In this document: one piece after another, positions 35,315 to 46,161 of the stretch
Layout: each line of letters starts with the position of its first letter
Numbering within the stretch: the first letter of the stretch is position 1
Assembly (NCBI GenBank): GCA_000611775.1
Contig: KK106981.1
Span: 2,349,435-2,413,434, forward strand
Source of the DNA: Umbilicaria muhlenbergii
Lineage: Eukaryota; Ascomycota; Lecanoromycetes; Umbilicariales; Umbilicariaceae
Direction: 5' to 3'
DNA length: 64,000 nucleotides
The notes under the pieces: model-generated
What the model saw: the letters and a program-made list of their open reading frames with translations, nothing else
Told to the model about the DNA's origin: nothing
Database searches by the model: none
Made by a program: the position numbers and the translations under genes

Positions 35315-36109
35315 GGTGTCGGCACTTGGGCGTAAGTTGGAAGGAATCTAATCTAGGCACTGTTTAGCGATTGCCGTGGCCCAAAGCAGGTTGACATGAA
35401 TGTACACACAAGCGATAGATGGATTGTGCTTGAACGGAAAGAGACGAAGAGATGAGGAAATGAGGGATGAGATGCGCTGTGATGCTGTTGAGATGCCTGA
35501 ACAATGTGGGTTGCCAGTCAGGCCAGTTGGACGGAGCGCTTGTACCATGCTCTTAAAGCACCGGTGCCGGCACCGGGGAACTAGAGCGTCTCGCGGAACC
35601 CCACCATCGCGGGGCTGCCATCGTTTCCACTTCATTTTCGTGCCTCGCTCGGAATTGTAGGCCCGTGGGCGAACGCCAAGCTACGACTCGTACTCCTTGC
35701 ACTCACTTCTGACGAATGGCAAATCGTCTTTTAAACCTGGTGCTTGACGCAGAGCCAGAGGATGAGTCCGATGCATGGAACTGAGCGCTCAATGGTTGAT
35801 GAGATGCCTCTGCCGCTTACCAGGTATACTTCGTAATCCGGCCCTCTCGCCGTAACACTACGCGAGTTGTACGGACCAAGGTATAGGTGATGTGAGTATC
35901 ATCAGCTTCAAGCCGTGGGACGGCGTCCAATGCCACCGGAAACGTCTCAGGTATTCTTATGCCGTACTTTACAAGCGCTTTGCACAACAAGGATCACGAA
36001 TATGAGGCTGTCAAGAATGTCAAGCCGGAGAGCAATTTTCTCCCCGCAGGTTCGATGTTCCATCCGCTGCTACATGAACAAAGCCCCTTCGACACGTACG
36101 ACAACAACC
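35315..36109. promoter_or_regulatory. MDH upstream region
   Basis: 795 bp between the MDH start and the 3' end of the eL28 gene, both minus strand. A GATGAGATG-like purine run lies at 35446-35480 (probable MDH 5' UTR). A plus-strand open frame at 35959-36118 was seen but is not supported as a gene. Confidence 0.5.
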
Positions 36110-36797
36110 CTACGATGACTCCTTCTCGGCCTCCTTCTTCGCCTTGGACCCACGGACTTTCTTCTCGGGCGCCTCCTTCTTGGGCTGGCTCGACTTACGG
36201 ATGGCACTAGCACGAGCAACGGCTTCTTGACGGAGGTCTGCCCGGTAGCCTTGCTTCGCTGTGTAGTTGGCGATCCCCTTGTAGACCCTATAGTCGACCA
36301 CGTCAGTGGATTTCCCTCAACCGTCATGACACTGAGGGCAAACTGACTTCGGTCCTGATTTGTTGCCCGCAAACGACACTTCGTTCTTGTTGGCTGCCGG
36401 ACGGTTGTGGTGCTTCGTCTTCTTCGTCACCAATGTGATGCCGCCCTTCTCGGATGGATGGATCCCAACCGCCTGTACCGGTAAGCCTGGAGAAAGTTGG
36501 GGAAGACGTGTGATGGTACCTTGTCGTTGACGAAGCCGGCATACTGCACAATGATTAGCTCTTGGTGACGGAGAACACGTTCAGCCTACACACACCTTTC
36601 TTGAATGCTTGTTCACCAAGTTCAACGGATCCCTAGAGAACTGCACCCCGCCACCCGATGTGCGCTTCACCAGGTAGGCGTTGTTGGCCCCTGTTTCCGT
36701 GCGTTAGTGCCGTCGGCACGTATACAAGGGGAGATGTGCGCTTACGGCATATCTCCCAGATCAAGTCCGAAGACACGTTCGAGTGGTGTTCCGCCAT
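36110..36797 (-). CDS. RPL28E: 60S ribosomal protein eL28
   Basis: Cytoplasmic large-subunit protein eL28, present in animals and filamentous fungi but absent from S. cerevisiae. Five exons (36746-36797, 36596-36690, 36520-36543, 36348-36472, 36110-36287) give 157 aa. Typical blocks: SSDLIWEICRANNAYLVKR, VQFSRDPLNLVNKHSRKYAG, FVNDKAVGIHPSEKGGITLV, then KVYKGIANYTAKQGYRADLR and ARASAIRKSSQPKKEAPEKK before a basic tail. Exon 3 is 24 nt and encodes YAGFVNDK, a highly conserved piece, so the microexon is certain. Introns are 47-60 nt and dense at the 5' end, which is common in fungal ribosomal protein genes. It is divergent from the UPF0357 gene across a region that holds repeat-like DNA. Confidence 0.94.
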
Positions 36798-37711
36798 CGT
36801 AGGGTCTTGTCGTGATTTGTTGTTGTCGCGGCGGCTGTCTATCTACCTTTTCCTTGTGTGGCCTTCCGCTGCCTTCGAAGCCCTGAGTGGGCCGTGCACT
36901 TCGGTTATGCCCGGAGCCATCCGGAAATGCTCCAGGGCACCATTTTCAACGGCCATGACTTTCTTTTACCACACTCATCATAGAAACTACTATAAAATTC
37001 ATGTTTCTTGCGGTCTCCTTCGAGCCTGCTTTCAATCTTGATGAAACTTACACACTGAAAAATCAAGGGTTGAAACAACTTTATTGTGGACTTCTAAGCT
37101 CGGCCTTGAGCAGCAGCAGCGAGAAAGGTGCTGTCTCAGAGTACTCAGACTGATCATAACACACCGTTCATAAAAAAGGTGGTGGCAGCAGTGGTGATGG
37201 TGACAAGGAGGCTGAATTTTAGCAGCGCTTTGTTGTCAGAGGTGATCAGAGGGGGTATGAGAGGCTTGAGGGCAGCAGTGACAATGATGATGTAACTGAC
37301 AGCGCGGCGGAGATTGTAGAAATTAATTAGTCAGGGGTCAATTATACGTTGCAGGTAACTGAGGCATATTACTTGTGAACCGGAGACGTTTGGGCGTACA
37401 AAAACAAGATGTGGGTGAAAATGGTGATTTTGGACTATGGGGTGCCCCTGAGCATTTCGGGGAGCCACGTACGTCAAACGAGGCTGAGTCCGTACGGCAG
37501 GTCAGCACCGGATCTCGGACGCTGGATGTTAGCCAAGGTACCAGCCTACTTCATCTGCGTGCTGTGCCAACGGACTGCTAGTCTGCGCTTCTTCGATGAG
37601 ATACCGCGCATAGCTGCTCATCTGTACGGACATTCAACGTGCAAACCTCTCTCGACCTCAACCGAACACCAATCGGCCAAATCCCCCGCGCTTAGCTGAG
37701 CCTATTCGACC
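36798..37711. promoter_or_regulatory. Divergent upstream region eL28-UPF0357 with a repeat insert
   Basis: 914 bp between divergent starts. The central part (about 36950-37380) is AT-richer and unlike the GC-rich flanks; see the separate repeat entry. The flanks close to each ATG are pyrimidine/CT-rich and are the likely core promoters. Confidence 0.55.
36913..37466. repeat. AT-rich repeat-like insert with LTR-like part and inverted ends
   Basis: Two imperfect inverted segments flank an AT-rich block. The left arm, 36913-36948, read on the minus strand gives TGAAAATGGTG and then GAGCATTTCCGG with GGCTCC. The right arm on the plus strand gives TGAAAATGGTG at 37416-37426 and GAGCATTTCGG with GGAGCC at 37450-37466. 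Inside, 37040-37157 read on the minus strand starts TGTTATGATCAG, has an AATAAAG polyadenylation-like signal, and ends TTTCA, so it looks like a short LTR (TG...CA). The neighbouring 37160-37340 block is rich in TGGTG/GCAGCAGTG. I cannot name the family. It could be a MITE-like element, a solo LTR, or one nested in the other. Confidence 0.4.
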
Positions 37712-38139
37712 ATGGCCTACCTCCTCTACTCACTTTCCTTCCTCTGCCTCATCGTCGCCACTGGTGAGAAAACCCGCCCGCCTGAGGTAGTGGTCCACTG
37801 CTGACCGATACTCATCAAGCTCTTTACGCCACACGAAGTCGATGGGTGCATCTCCTTCCGGTCCCAGACTACATTTACCAGCGCCTCCCTGGCTCCTTCG
37901 CCAATGACATGGAGTCGGGCTTCACCTCCAGCGACTTTGATCTGTCCACCAACATTGCGTCGGGTGACTCGAGAGCCGGTCTGGATCAGCGGGCGAAAAG
38001 AGAGGTACAGCAGATCATGAGAGGCAGGGGTGTAGGATTTGATGAAGCACGGAGAATCTACACGGAACAGCGGTTCGCGAAGAACAATATTGGCCTAGAT
38101 GGGAGGCCGAGGGATCCAAAGTTCGTCTCGTTTTCGTGA
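37712..38139 (+). CDS. UPF0357 family small membrane protein
   Basis: Conserved fungal protein of unknown function, related to yeast YCL012C. Two exons (37712-37763, 37820-38139) give 123 aa. The N-terminus is one hydrophobic segment (LLYSLSFLCLIVATALYA), either an anchor or a signal sequence. The rest is soluble and carries the family blocks: DMESGFTSSDFDLSTNIASG, DSRAGLDQRAKREVQQIMRG, FDEARRIYTEQRF and IGLDGRPRDPKFVSF. The first exon is small and ends inside the hydrophobic segment; the join GCC-ACT-G/CT is clean. Assignment to UPF0357 is from remembered family sequence, so the name is fairly sure, the function unknown. Confidence 0.85.
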
Positions 38140-38593
38140 GCATGGATGATAGGGGAGTTTTAGTTTGGGGAGCTAGGGACCGGTATTGCAATTTCACATA
38201 TTCCCACACGGCAATCGAGAGGTTCGAAAGCTTCTTCTGTTTCGGGCGCTGGGATTGTATTCATGAACGTCATACTTGGGGCTCCTCTACTGTCCCAAGT
38301 TTTGTGCGTCTGTTGATCAGAACTGACTAGATCACATACATGGTATGCTCTTGGCCGGCCGAGCCTTTAACACACTGTGACTCCTTCACCATCCCGCTGA
38401 TCCTCACTCAAATACTTTGCCCGCCTCTGCTGGCTTTGCCTGTTTGGACATTCGAGAATGTTCTTGACCATGTCCTGTGTCCACGCACCCAGCTGTAGGC
38501 TGTACGGGTGCGCCGTTATGGCACTTGTGAGTCTGGTCGAGATCCATAATACATCCGCTTTGCGAGCGCCATCATCTATGAGAGCCTCGTCCG
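38140..38593. other. Convergent intergenic region UPF0357-SF3b4
   Basis: 454 bp between two converging 3' ends. Nothing recognisable was seen. Confidence 0.55.
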
Positions 38594-39754
38594 TCATCTG
38601 CCTCTGCCATAACTCTGTTGCTGGAAACCAGGAGGCAAGCCCGGGGGAGCGCCTTGGCCTGGTGGAGGACCAAATCCGGGCGGAGGGCCAAAACCTGGAG
38701 GTGGTGGAGCGGCTTGCGATGGAAAGCCCTGCTGCGGGGGAGGTTGGAAGCCTGGTGGGAGAAAGCCCTGCGGGCCACCGTACCCCGCCTGTGAGGGAGG
38801 AGGTCGCGCTGGCAAGCCTGACGGAGGTGCTGGCAATGGTTGCGGCGGCGGAGCAGGTCGCTGCTGCTGTGGTGGAGGAACACTGTTCGGCATCCCTGTA
38901 CGCCCGTTTATGTACGGTCCTGGCGTACTCGGAATGCTGTTAAGTGCTCGGCTGCTGTCTCCGTCGATCATGGCTGACGGCGCAGTCGGTGCCCCGCCTG
39001 TGAAGAGACCAGCGGGTATGGGTTCGCTGGTCGGCTGCACATTGTGCTTTCGCGCCTGAGCAGCTAGCATCCTTTCTGCCTGGTCACCATGCCTTTCTCC
39101 CTTTCCATCCTTTTTGTAGGCGTATTGCACCGATATTTCCTTGTTCATAAGATATTGCCCATTCATATTCGCTATTGCTTCGTCTGAAGCCTCAAAGTTC
39201 GAGAACGATACGAAACCATACCCTTTTGAGAGATTGGCGTCGTCACGAGCAACCTAGACTAGGATTAGTTGAAAGCTCCCAGAGCAGCAAGAGCAGTGGA
39301 AGAATACCTTTGGGGCTGATATGAGACTTCCGAAGCGGCCGAAGGTATCGTACAGCGTCTGCTCGGACACCATAGGGTCCAAGTTGCCGATGAACAGTTC
39401 TGCTCCCACCTCCACAGTCTTCTGCTTGTCTGCCGAAGCCTTGTTCACCCGTATTGGCTTTCCGTACAGCCTGACTTGATTCATGATCCTCGCCGCATAC
39501 TCCGCGTCTTCCTCACTAATGAACTCGACAAAGCCATATCCCTGATGAGACTGAGTTACACGATCTTTGGGTAGATGGACATTGACGATTCGGCCAGCTT
39601 GCAGCATAAGCTCCCAAACTAGGCTGTCCGAAACCCGCTCATCTAGGTTACCGATGTAGACGGTGGCCTCCTTGTCTTGTTCCCTTCACATCGCTTTAGC
39701 AGATGTCGCGTATACAGGACGGGATTGGGCATACCAGTGTCTTGCGCCTGACAT
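38594..39754 (-). CDS. HSH49: U2 snRNP splicing factor SF3b subunit 4 (Hsh49)
   Basis: Two-RRM subunit of SF3b, which holds the U2 snRNP at the branch point. Three exons (39735-39754, 39308-39683, 38594-39253), 351 aa. The N-terminus [20 protein letters not shown] matches the family closely. RRM1 has [20 protein letters not shown] and RRM2 has [20 protein letters not shown] and [20 protein letters not shown], followed by [20 protein letters not shown], which is diagnostic for SF3b4. The C-terminal third is Pro/Gly/Gln-rich with [11 protein letters not shown]-type repeats, as in human SF3B4. The first coding exon is only 20 nt. It converges with the UPF0357 gene and is divergent from FLX1. Confidence 0.95.
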
Positions 39755-40832
39755 ACTCGGTCGCTTCGGCCAGGAATGAACACCTCAGGCTGCAACAGAG
39801 CCTGGGGTGGCGAAGATAATCAGGCGTGCTGTTAATTTATAGAGTCTAACATGGAATTTGGTGATGCAGCTTTGTATGCGATTGGTCGTGACGGAAGTTG
39901 TTGACGGAAGTTGCCGGCGGCAGCGAACTTTCTTGGCAACAGCTCGAACAGCTATCAGCATCATTTTTCCAGCTCTATCCAGTCCCACCTCGTTTCGCAA
40001 GTCAGAAACTCTGTGCCGAAGAGTTCTCGTGGCCATGTATCAGTTATCAGAGGAATCCAAGGTCTGTTCTGATGTTCCCAGGCCTAATCGCACAATTGAC
40101 TCTTGCCAGGAACGCATCGCGAAGGCCATCGACATCTCAAGAGTAGTGATACATTAGTAAGAGCATCACTATAGAGAGAAAGAATCTTATTGACTCGTGG
40201 TAGTGGCTACCTACCTTTGATCATCTATCTTGGTAGATGTTTTACTCGCCCATTGCTTGTGCAAAATTACTCACTTCTACCAGGCTACACCCGGAGCGAG
40301 CCCAAACCTCCATTCATACGGTATATATCTCACTACATTGGCACTGCATGGAGCAAACAGTTAACACGTGGATAGATTGTTCTCGCCATTGGCGTAGGCG
40401 CGGCCTGTACATGAGGCTGGTGGCTATTTATCGGCCCGATCAGGTAATTACACAAGCACATACTCACCTGATCCAACAGGCCATTGCTAAGTAGATTCAA
40501 AAACAGTAGTATGAGGTGGTTTCGGAGGCCCGGAGGGCGCTGTGTGGGAGTCGCTGGGTAGCTACATCATTTTCATGTCTGGGCTATTCCAGGAGCAAGC
40601 TTTACACAACATGTACGATGGCGTATTGTGTACAACAAATTTGGGTATTTGTGCACAATGGTATTACGTAGGAAGAAGTACGACTCTTCCTCTTGTAGCG
40701 AGATTGAACTATCCGCAGCTTTATCTAGCAACTCTTCTCTATGTAAAACTTCGACTGTGTCCGCTCGTAGCCGTCTTCGCGTCATTCTTGGTGCTCAGTT
40801 GACAGTACAACTGCCGAGAATCTTCCTCCAAT
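39755..40832. promoter_or_regulatory. Divergent upstream region SF3b4-FLX1
   Basis: 1.08 kb with no gene I can support. The base composition near 40150-40700 is more AT-rich than the flanks, and the open frames here lack conserved features. Confidence 0.55.
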
Positions 40833-41861
40833 ATGACTGACCACAATCTGCTGTCGCCATCGCTCATAGAAACTATAGCTGGCTTCACGGCCGGGATTGT
40901 CTCGACACTTACCGTCCACCCTCTTGACGTTATCAAAACACGTCTTCAAGGTACATGCCCTAAATGGTTTATTGTTTCACCGTAGCCTACTGACGAAATA
41001 CTGGATTATCAGTCGATCGAATATCGGCTTCGCGGCTTGGCAGTTCCTGGCGTATAGCCCGAGACATTACTCACAATGAGGGCAGTGTCGCAGCATTATA
41101 TCGCGGCCTTACGCCCAACCTCATAGGCAATTCCGTCAGTTGGGCATTGTATTTTTGGTGGTACGGCAACATCAAGGGAGCACTAAACGCATACCATGGA
41201 CCGGAGAGGGGGCTGTCATATTACGACTACTTCATCGCATCCGGGGCTGCTGGTTGGTCGTCACCCAAGCCTTTTGTGGTGCAGTATCATTGTCGATGCT
41301 GACCATCCTACAGGAGCCTTAACTGCCATCTGCACCAACCCAATTTGGGTCATCAAAACCCGGATGCTCTCAACCTCCTCCAAGCATCCTGGCGCTTATA
41401 CCTCCGTCCTAGACGGCACTCGCCAGATCTATCGCTCCGAAGGGCTTTCTGGGTTTTACCGCGGTCTCGTCCCCTCCCTGTTAGGTGTTTCTCACGGGGC
41501 GTTTCAGTTCATGGCCTACGAGCAGCTCAAAAACTATAGAGCCTTAGGCACAGTTGGAGGACAAAAAGGCCTGACCAATGTGGACTATCTCTGGCTAAGT
41601 GGGTTAAGTAAGGTCTTCGCAGGGACAATAACATATCCGTACCAGGTCGTCCGGGCGAGACTCCAAACGTACGATGCGGACAAGACTTACGCAAGTGCGA
41701 GGGATGTTGTGCTTCAGGTATGGCGACAAGAGGGATGGGGAGGATTTTACAAGGGCCTTGGCCCCAATCTTTTGAGGGTGATCCCGAGTACCTGCGTCAC
41801 GTTTCTCGTGTATGAAAACACCAGGTACTACCTACCACGAACATTTGACAACAGGCAATAA
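40833..41861 (+). CDS. FLX1: Mitochondrial FAD/folate-type carrier (Flx1, SLC25A32-like)
   Basis: Inner-membrane carrier of the SLC25 family; yeast Flx1 handles FAD across the mitochondrial membrane. Three exons (40833-40950, 41013-41252, 41314-41861), 301 aa. Three carrier repeats are seen, each with its signature: HPLDVIKTRLQ in repeat 1, CTNPIWVIKTRM in repeat 2 and TYPYQVVRARLQ in repeat 3. The Trp in place of the acidic residue in the second signature is typical of the Flx1/SLC25A32 branch. Other blocks are YRGLTPNLIGNSVSWALYFW and FYRGLVPSLLGVSHGAFQFM. The substrate (FAD or folate) cannot be settled from sequence. It converges with the F-box gene. Confidence 0.9.
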
Positions 41862-42164
41862 TTATATCACATACTCGGAGCAATTGGACCGATCCGCTTC
41901 GCAATCGCTTGGGATTATCAACAATGGCAAGGTGTATCTTATGGGGTCTTTCGATAAAAATGAGAACTATGCTGTGTTGCAAAGGGACAAACGAAGATGC
42001 TGAGACTGCTCGGCTTTGCTGGGAAAGGTGTGGTCTCAGACCCGTCCTCAGCGTCCATCATCCGCGAGATGTTCGTTTTGCCCGCCATGTGGGGCTTGCC
42101 CAAGGCACCAGCGTCCTGTTTCGCGTTCGATGAGTTGGGGTATCAACTACTGGCCATAGGCGGT
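41862..42164. other. Convergent intergenic region FLX1 / F-box gene
   Basis: 303 bp between converging stop codons. No distinct feature was seen. Confidence 0.5.
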
Positions 42165-43755
42165 CTATCTGGTCTTGGCCATTTCAGTTGACGCCTTATA
42201 ATTCGGAATATGTTGAGGTCTATAGTCCCGCATCACGACCGAATGATCATCGGATACAGACACGAAGAAGCAGGGGTCCATGGCTAAACAATTGACATCG
42301 CCGAAGTGATCCTCGAACGTGACGATAGCTTCTCCATCTTCGTGCAGGAGATGTACTTCGGCCTCGGTGCAGGGTTGTCTGTGGCCGGGATTTGTTAGCG
42401 CCTCTGTCCCTAGGCCGATATATCCTGCTGTAGTAGCAATGCATCTGACAGTCTTCGAGGGCAGAGGCTTCTTGCTTCCGTGAATCTGGGAGGTACTGCC
42501 GGCCACGATGGAGCTTTCTGGAATCATCAGAAGCCGCCTGTCCGGAGATACCGCCTGAACAAATGCTGATCCACACCGGGGCACAAGCCGGCAGAATCCA
42601 AGATCGCCAACAGTGAAGTCCTCCTCCAGTCTACAGTCAGGGTAGACAAGCTGCGGCTCGATCTCGTCCGAAGAGTAATCCCACAATTGCCGTGTGTTGT
42701 CGCTGTCAGCATACTTAGGACAAAACACTGAAATTCGGCGGCCAGCCACGTAAAGGAGTGGCTTGCGATAGTAGATTGCAACGTTGTACGATGGCAGGTC
42801 CCTCTGCAAAAGATCCATGTTGGAATCAACAGTGTTGATCGTCAGCAGGTGCCTTGGAGGCCTGCTTTGAATATCCCAGAACTGTACTAGACCCCATTGA
42901 GAACCGACAATGCATACAGACGCCTCAAGCTGAATAGTCACCACAGAGGAGATCACCCAGATATGAAGCTCACTAGACACGAAACGACCCTCTCCGCCAC
43001 CAGTTTTGGGGGCCCCATGGCAACCTTCGTGTGGCACCCAGTGCATAAGAAAGACCAAGGCAGGTTCAACTGGGAGTCCCCCACGGCTCGGCTGCCAATT
43101 CGGTTAGCGACAGGTCATTTCCAGACACAATCGAAACAAGCCCTACCCAGGTCCCTACTGCTAATTTATCCCCTCTCAGTGCAAGACAGCCTGCCGAAGC
43201 CGCTACACGAGGTCGCTCGCGTTGCTCCATGTTTGTGTGGTGATCATATAGTTTCTTCCCTGACACAACTTCCCACCACACTAGATTTCCGCCGATGTCG
43301 CCCGTGATAAGCGTCTTCGTCTGAATATCTATGAGCACGCTGAGGACCTCTCCGTGATGCGCCTTTCTATATCTACGACCGGTGTTCCGGTTAATGTTCT
43401 GGACACTGGTTGGGCGGCCATTCGCCCAAGATTGAGCCAAAAGATCCGTTGCTAGAAACAAAACGCGGAAAGAGTTGATGTTATCGAAATAGTCCGTGGC
43501 AGTAACACGAGGCATCTGGGAGAGCATCTGGTCGATCATCTTGCCAGACCAAGTGTGGACGTTCTGGCTACACAGGGTGGTACTGCGCAACACTCGCTGA
43601 AGGCCCAACCTCGCGCGGGGGAGAATGGCATTGTCACTCTGGACTCTCCAGCGGGGCGAGACTTGACCGACGTAGAAGAGGTCCACCGACGGTAATAGGC
43701 TGAGAACTATGCGGACCAACTCCGGCGGCAGGATCTGAAAAGGATCTCGGGACAT
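42165..43755 (-). CDS. F-box protein with WD40-like repeats
   Basis: Probable substrate adaptor of an SCF ubiquitin ligase. The N-terminus MSRDPFQILPPELVRIVLSL with LPSVDLFYVGQVSPRWR is an F-box. After it come weakly conserved WD40-like blades (HHGEVLSVLIDIQTKTLITG, then GGNLVWWEVVSGKKL; later VGSQWGLVQFWDIQS and FGDVNCLAMDPCFFVSVSDD). Two frames have to be joined. The best join is an intron at 43092-43146 (GTAGGG donor, GCTAAC branch, GGCAG acceptor), giving exons 43147-43755 and 42165-43091, 511 aa. But the removed piece itself (VGLVSIVSGND) looks blade-like, so a frameshift, sequence error or another splice choice cannot be ruled out. No named orthologue was recognised. Confidence 0.72.
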
Positions 43756-44326
43756 TGGCAGAAGACGGTGCTTGACGTTTGCAGCAAACAAGGTGGGATC
43801 CAAGCGATACAACTAGCAGTGTTGCGCTGCAAGTCACCAGACAGACATATGATGTATGCGGTGATGGTCGTGACTGACAGGACGAGTGAAGAGAGCCAAT
43901 AGGACGGACACCGTGCACGGTACACCAACAGTATGAAGGACGCAAGACATGGGCAGAGAAGAGCTCAAGACGCAGTGCAGCCGCAGTATTCAATCCATCA
44001 TCACTCAGACAACACCTATTCTAGTACCGGGTGGGGATGTCTCCGGAACAGTGTGTCCTACGGTTCTGCGTCAGGTAGTTCCAAGTGGAGTAATGTATGA
44101 GGCTCAAGGCATGAGCGGACTCATGGGTCTCGACAGTGAACCTGTGTTTGCGGCTGAGACAAAACCCCAAGACAAATCGACTTTAATTACCCCGACCCAT
44201 CTTAACCTTGGCCTTTTCGAGGAACGAAGAAGGGGAAAGACGACGAAGAGGAAGGTGTGACGAGCGACTTTACTCGGATGAGCAATGTAAACGAGGAAGG
44301 GGCCCGATGCTATTGGCGGTCGAATC

Positions 44327-44354
44327 GATTGATGTATCTCGATTGATGTATCTC
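44327..44354. repeat. 14-bp direct repeat GATTGATGTATCTC
   Basis: Two exact tandem copies upstream of TUP1. Confidence 0.75.
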
Positions 44355-44470
44355 AGCATCCAATGATAATAAGCATGGGGAGTAATTCAATCAATCCCTT
44401 AACGCAGGACGAACAATTAATAATTAATGCCCCGTTCGTGCCCAAGATCGAAACCGCCTTAGCCAGCTTA

Positions 44471-44511
44471 AGGTAGTTCCACCTTGAGGTAGTTCCACCT
44501 TGAGGTAGTTC
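44471..44511. repeat. AGGTAGTTCCACCTTG tandem repeat
   Basis: Two full 16-bp copies and a partial third, about 940 bp upstream of the TUP1 start codon. Each unit contains its own small inverted repeat (AGGT...ACCT). Confidence 0.8.
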
Positions 44512-45447
44512 AGGTGGCCTGCCTCACCTGCGTGCGCCTGGCAATCGGCAGAGGCGTGAACTGTCGTCCGTGCCGCTTCGGCTTACCCTTTGCAGCGTGC
44601 GCACCTCGTAGAATAACACACCGTACATGCAGCGAACAATAGCCACCAGTGCCACCTTACCTGACCACGCTTACCTGACGGCATGATAAGGTGCTTAATC
44701 TTGCTTCTCTCCTTTCCAGTCCTACGGATCATACATCGCACCCGGCCTGACCAGACCCTTCCCACAAAACCCCGCACGCCAATCACGACCATTCGACCAC
44801 CGCAACGTTGCCAATCCAATCTAACCTCATCCGCCTTCCTTGCTACTGCCACGCCCGCCGCCTTACCTCGCTCCAGCTCCACAGCTCCCCCAGTTAGTGT
44901 GTGCCATCCTCGCCTTATGGTCTGATCTCCAAACAACTTCAACCCTGCACCGTCACGCTTGCTTCATCCTCCCGGACCTTGCCTTGTGCACCACCCACGC
45001 TTCGCCGCCGCCGCTACCTCCTGCTATCTGTGCCCAGTCCCACCAGCTGCTGTTACCTTACCGCTGCAGGGTCACATCAATAGCCTACTCCTTACGCCAT
45101 CCTGGCAGGCGCGACTGAAGCCTGACGAAGCCTGCGCGATAGGCATCACTTGCAAACTGCCTCCACATCGAGCCCAGCCGGAATTCGCTTCTAGGAAATC
45201 TCCCGACCCCATCGCAAATACCCGCTCGTACATCTACGATTCCACTGTCATCGCACTCCGACAACTCCACGGGCACAATTTTCGTGCATCTCGAATTGCT
45301 GTGCGAGCAAACAAACTGCCGCTTGCGCGTACCCTCTCGGTCTTGCATCGCGACTGAGTCGGATTCCCTCAGAATCCTGCAGGCTTGCTATCGACACGGC
45401 CGAACACAATCAAGCACGGATCAAAGGTTGCAAAAGCCGTGATCACC

Positions 45448-46126
45448 ATGTACAACGCTCATCGCGGGATGGTACCTGCCCCCAACAGCCGGTTGGCAGA
45501 GCTGTTGGACCAGGTGCGAGCAGAATTCGACAGCCAGCAGAACCGGACTGGTGAATATGAACAGCAGAGTGAGCTTGTCCGTTTTCTTTGCGCTTGCTTG
45601 TCGTCGTGCCATGCTTGTAGCCGCGCCTTTGTTGAGCTGCGTGGATCATGATTGATAACCGTGAATTACCCTATCCAAAATGCGAAGTGACACTTGGAGC
45701 TATGGAAGTGTCAGAGATGGAAGCCGATTTCTGCCACGTGCTGACACAAGCAAAAATCACAGTGGCCGCTCAAATTCAGGAGATGGAGATGGTTAGGCAG
45801 AAAGTGTACAGCTTGGAACAGGCACAGATCGGGATCAAGCAAAGGTGAGCGGCCGTTCTGGTAGTCATTCATTTACTATATAGCAACCGCTGACGTTCGA
45901 TGACTCTAGGTATGATGAAGAAATCCAACGTCTGCATCGAGAACTTGAAGCCAGAGGTGGACCACCCATGCCATCTCACATGGGTGGTCCCCCTCAGCAT
46001 GGTGGTCCTTCACAACCTCCGCCCCCGTCGATTGGTCATGGTCCAAGGGACCTCTTTGGCGGTATTATGTCCAACCCGCCGGGACAAGGAGGCCCTGGGT
46101 TAGCCCCACCGTCTCAGGTGGAGCAA

Positions 46127-46161
<35 letters not shown>

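Larger units (their letters stand above)
43756..45447. promoter_or_regulatory. Divergent upstream region F-box gene / TUP1
   Basis: 1.7 kb with no gene I can support. It holds two small tandem repeats (separate entries) and, from about 44700, a CT-rich, C-rich stretch likely to be a long TUP1 5' UTR with several short upstream open frames. Confidence 0.6.

Noticed and set aside
35959-36118. Plus-strand open frame starting MPYFTSALHNKDHEYE
   Set aside because: It looks protein-like at first but overlaps the 3' end of eL28, has no recognisable domain, and is most likely the eL28 3' UTR.
43949-44260. 103-codon plus-strand frame upstream of the F-box gene
   Set aside because: Low-information sequence in an intergenic region, no conserved motif, no clear partner exon.
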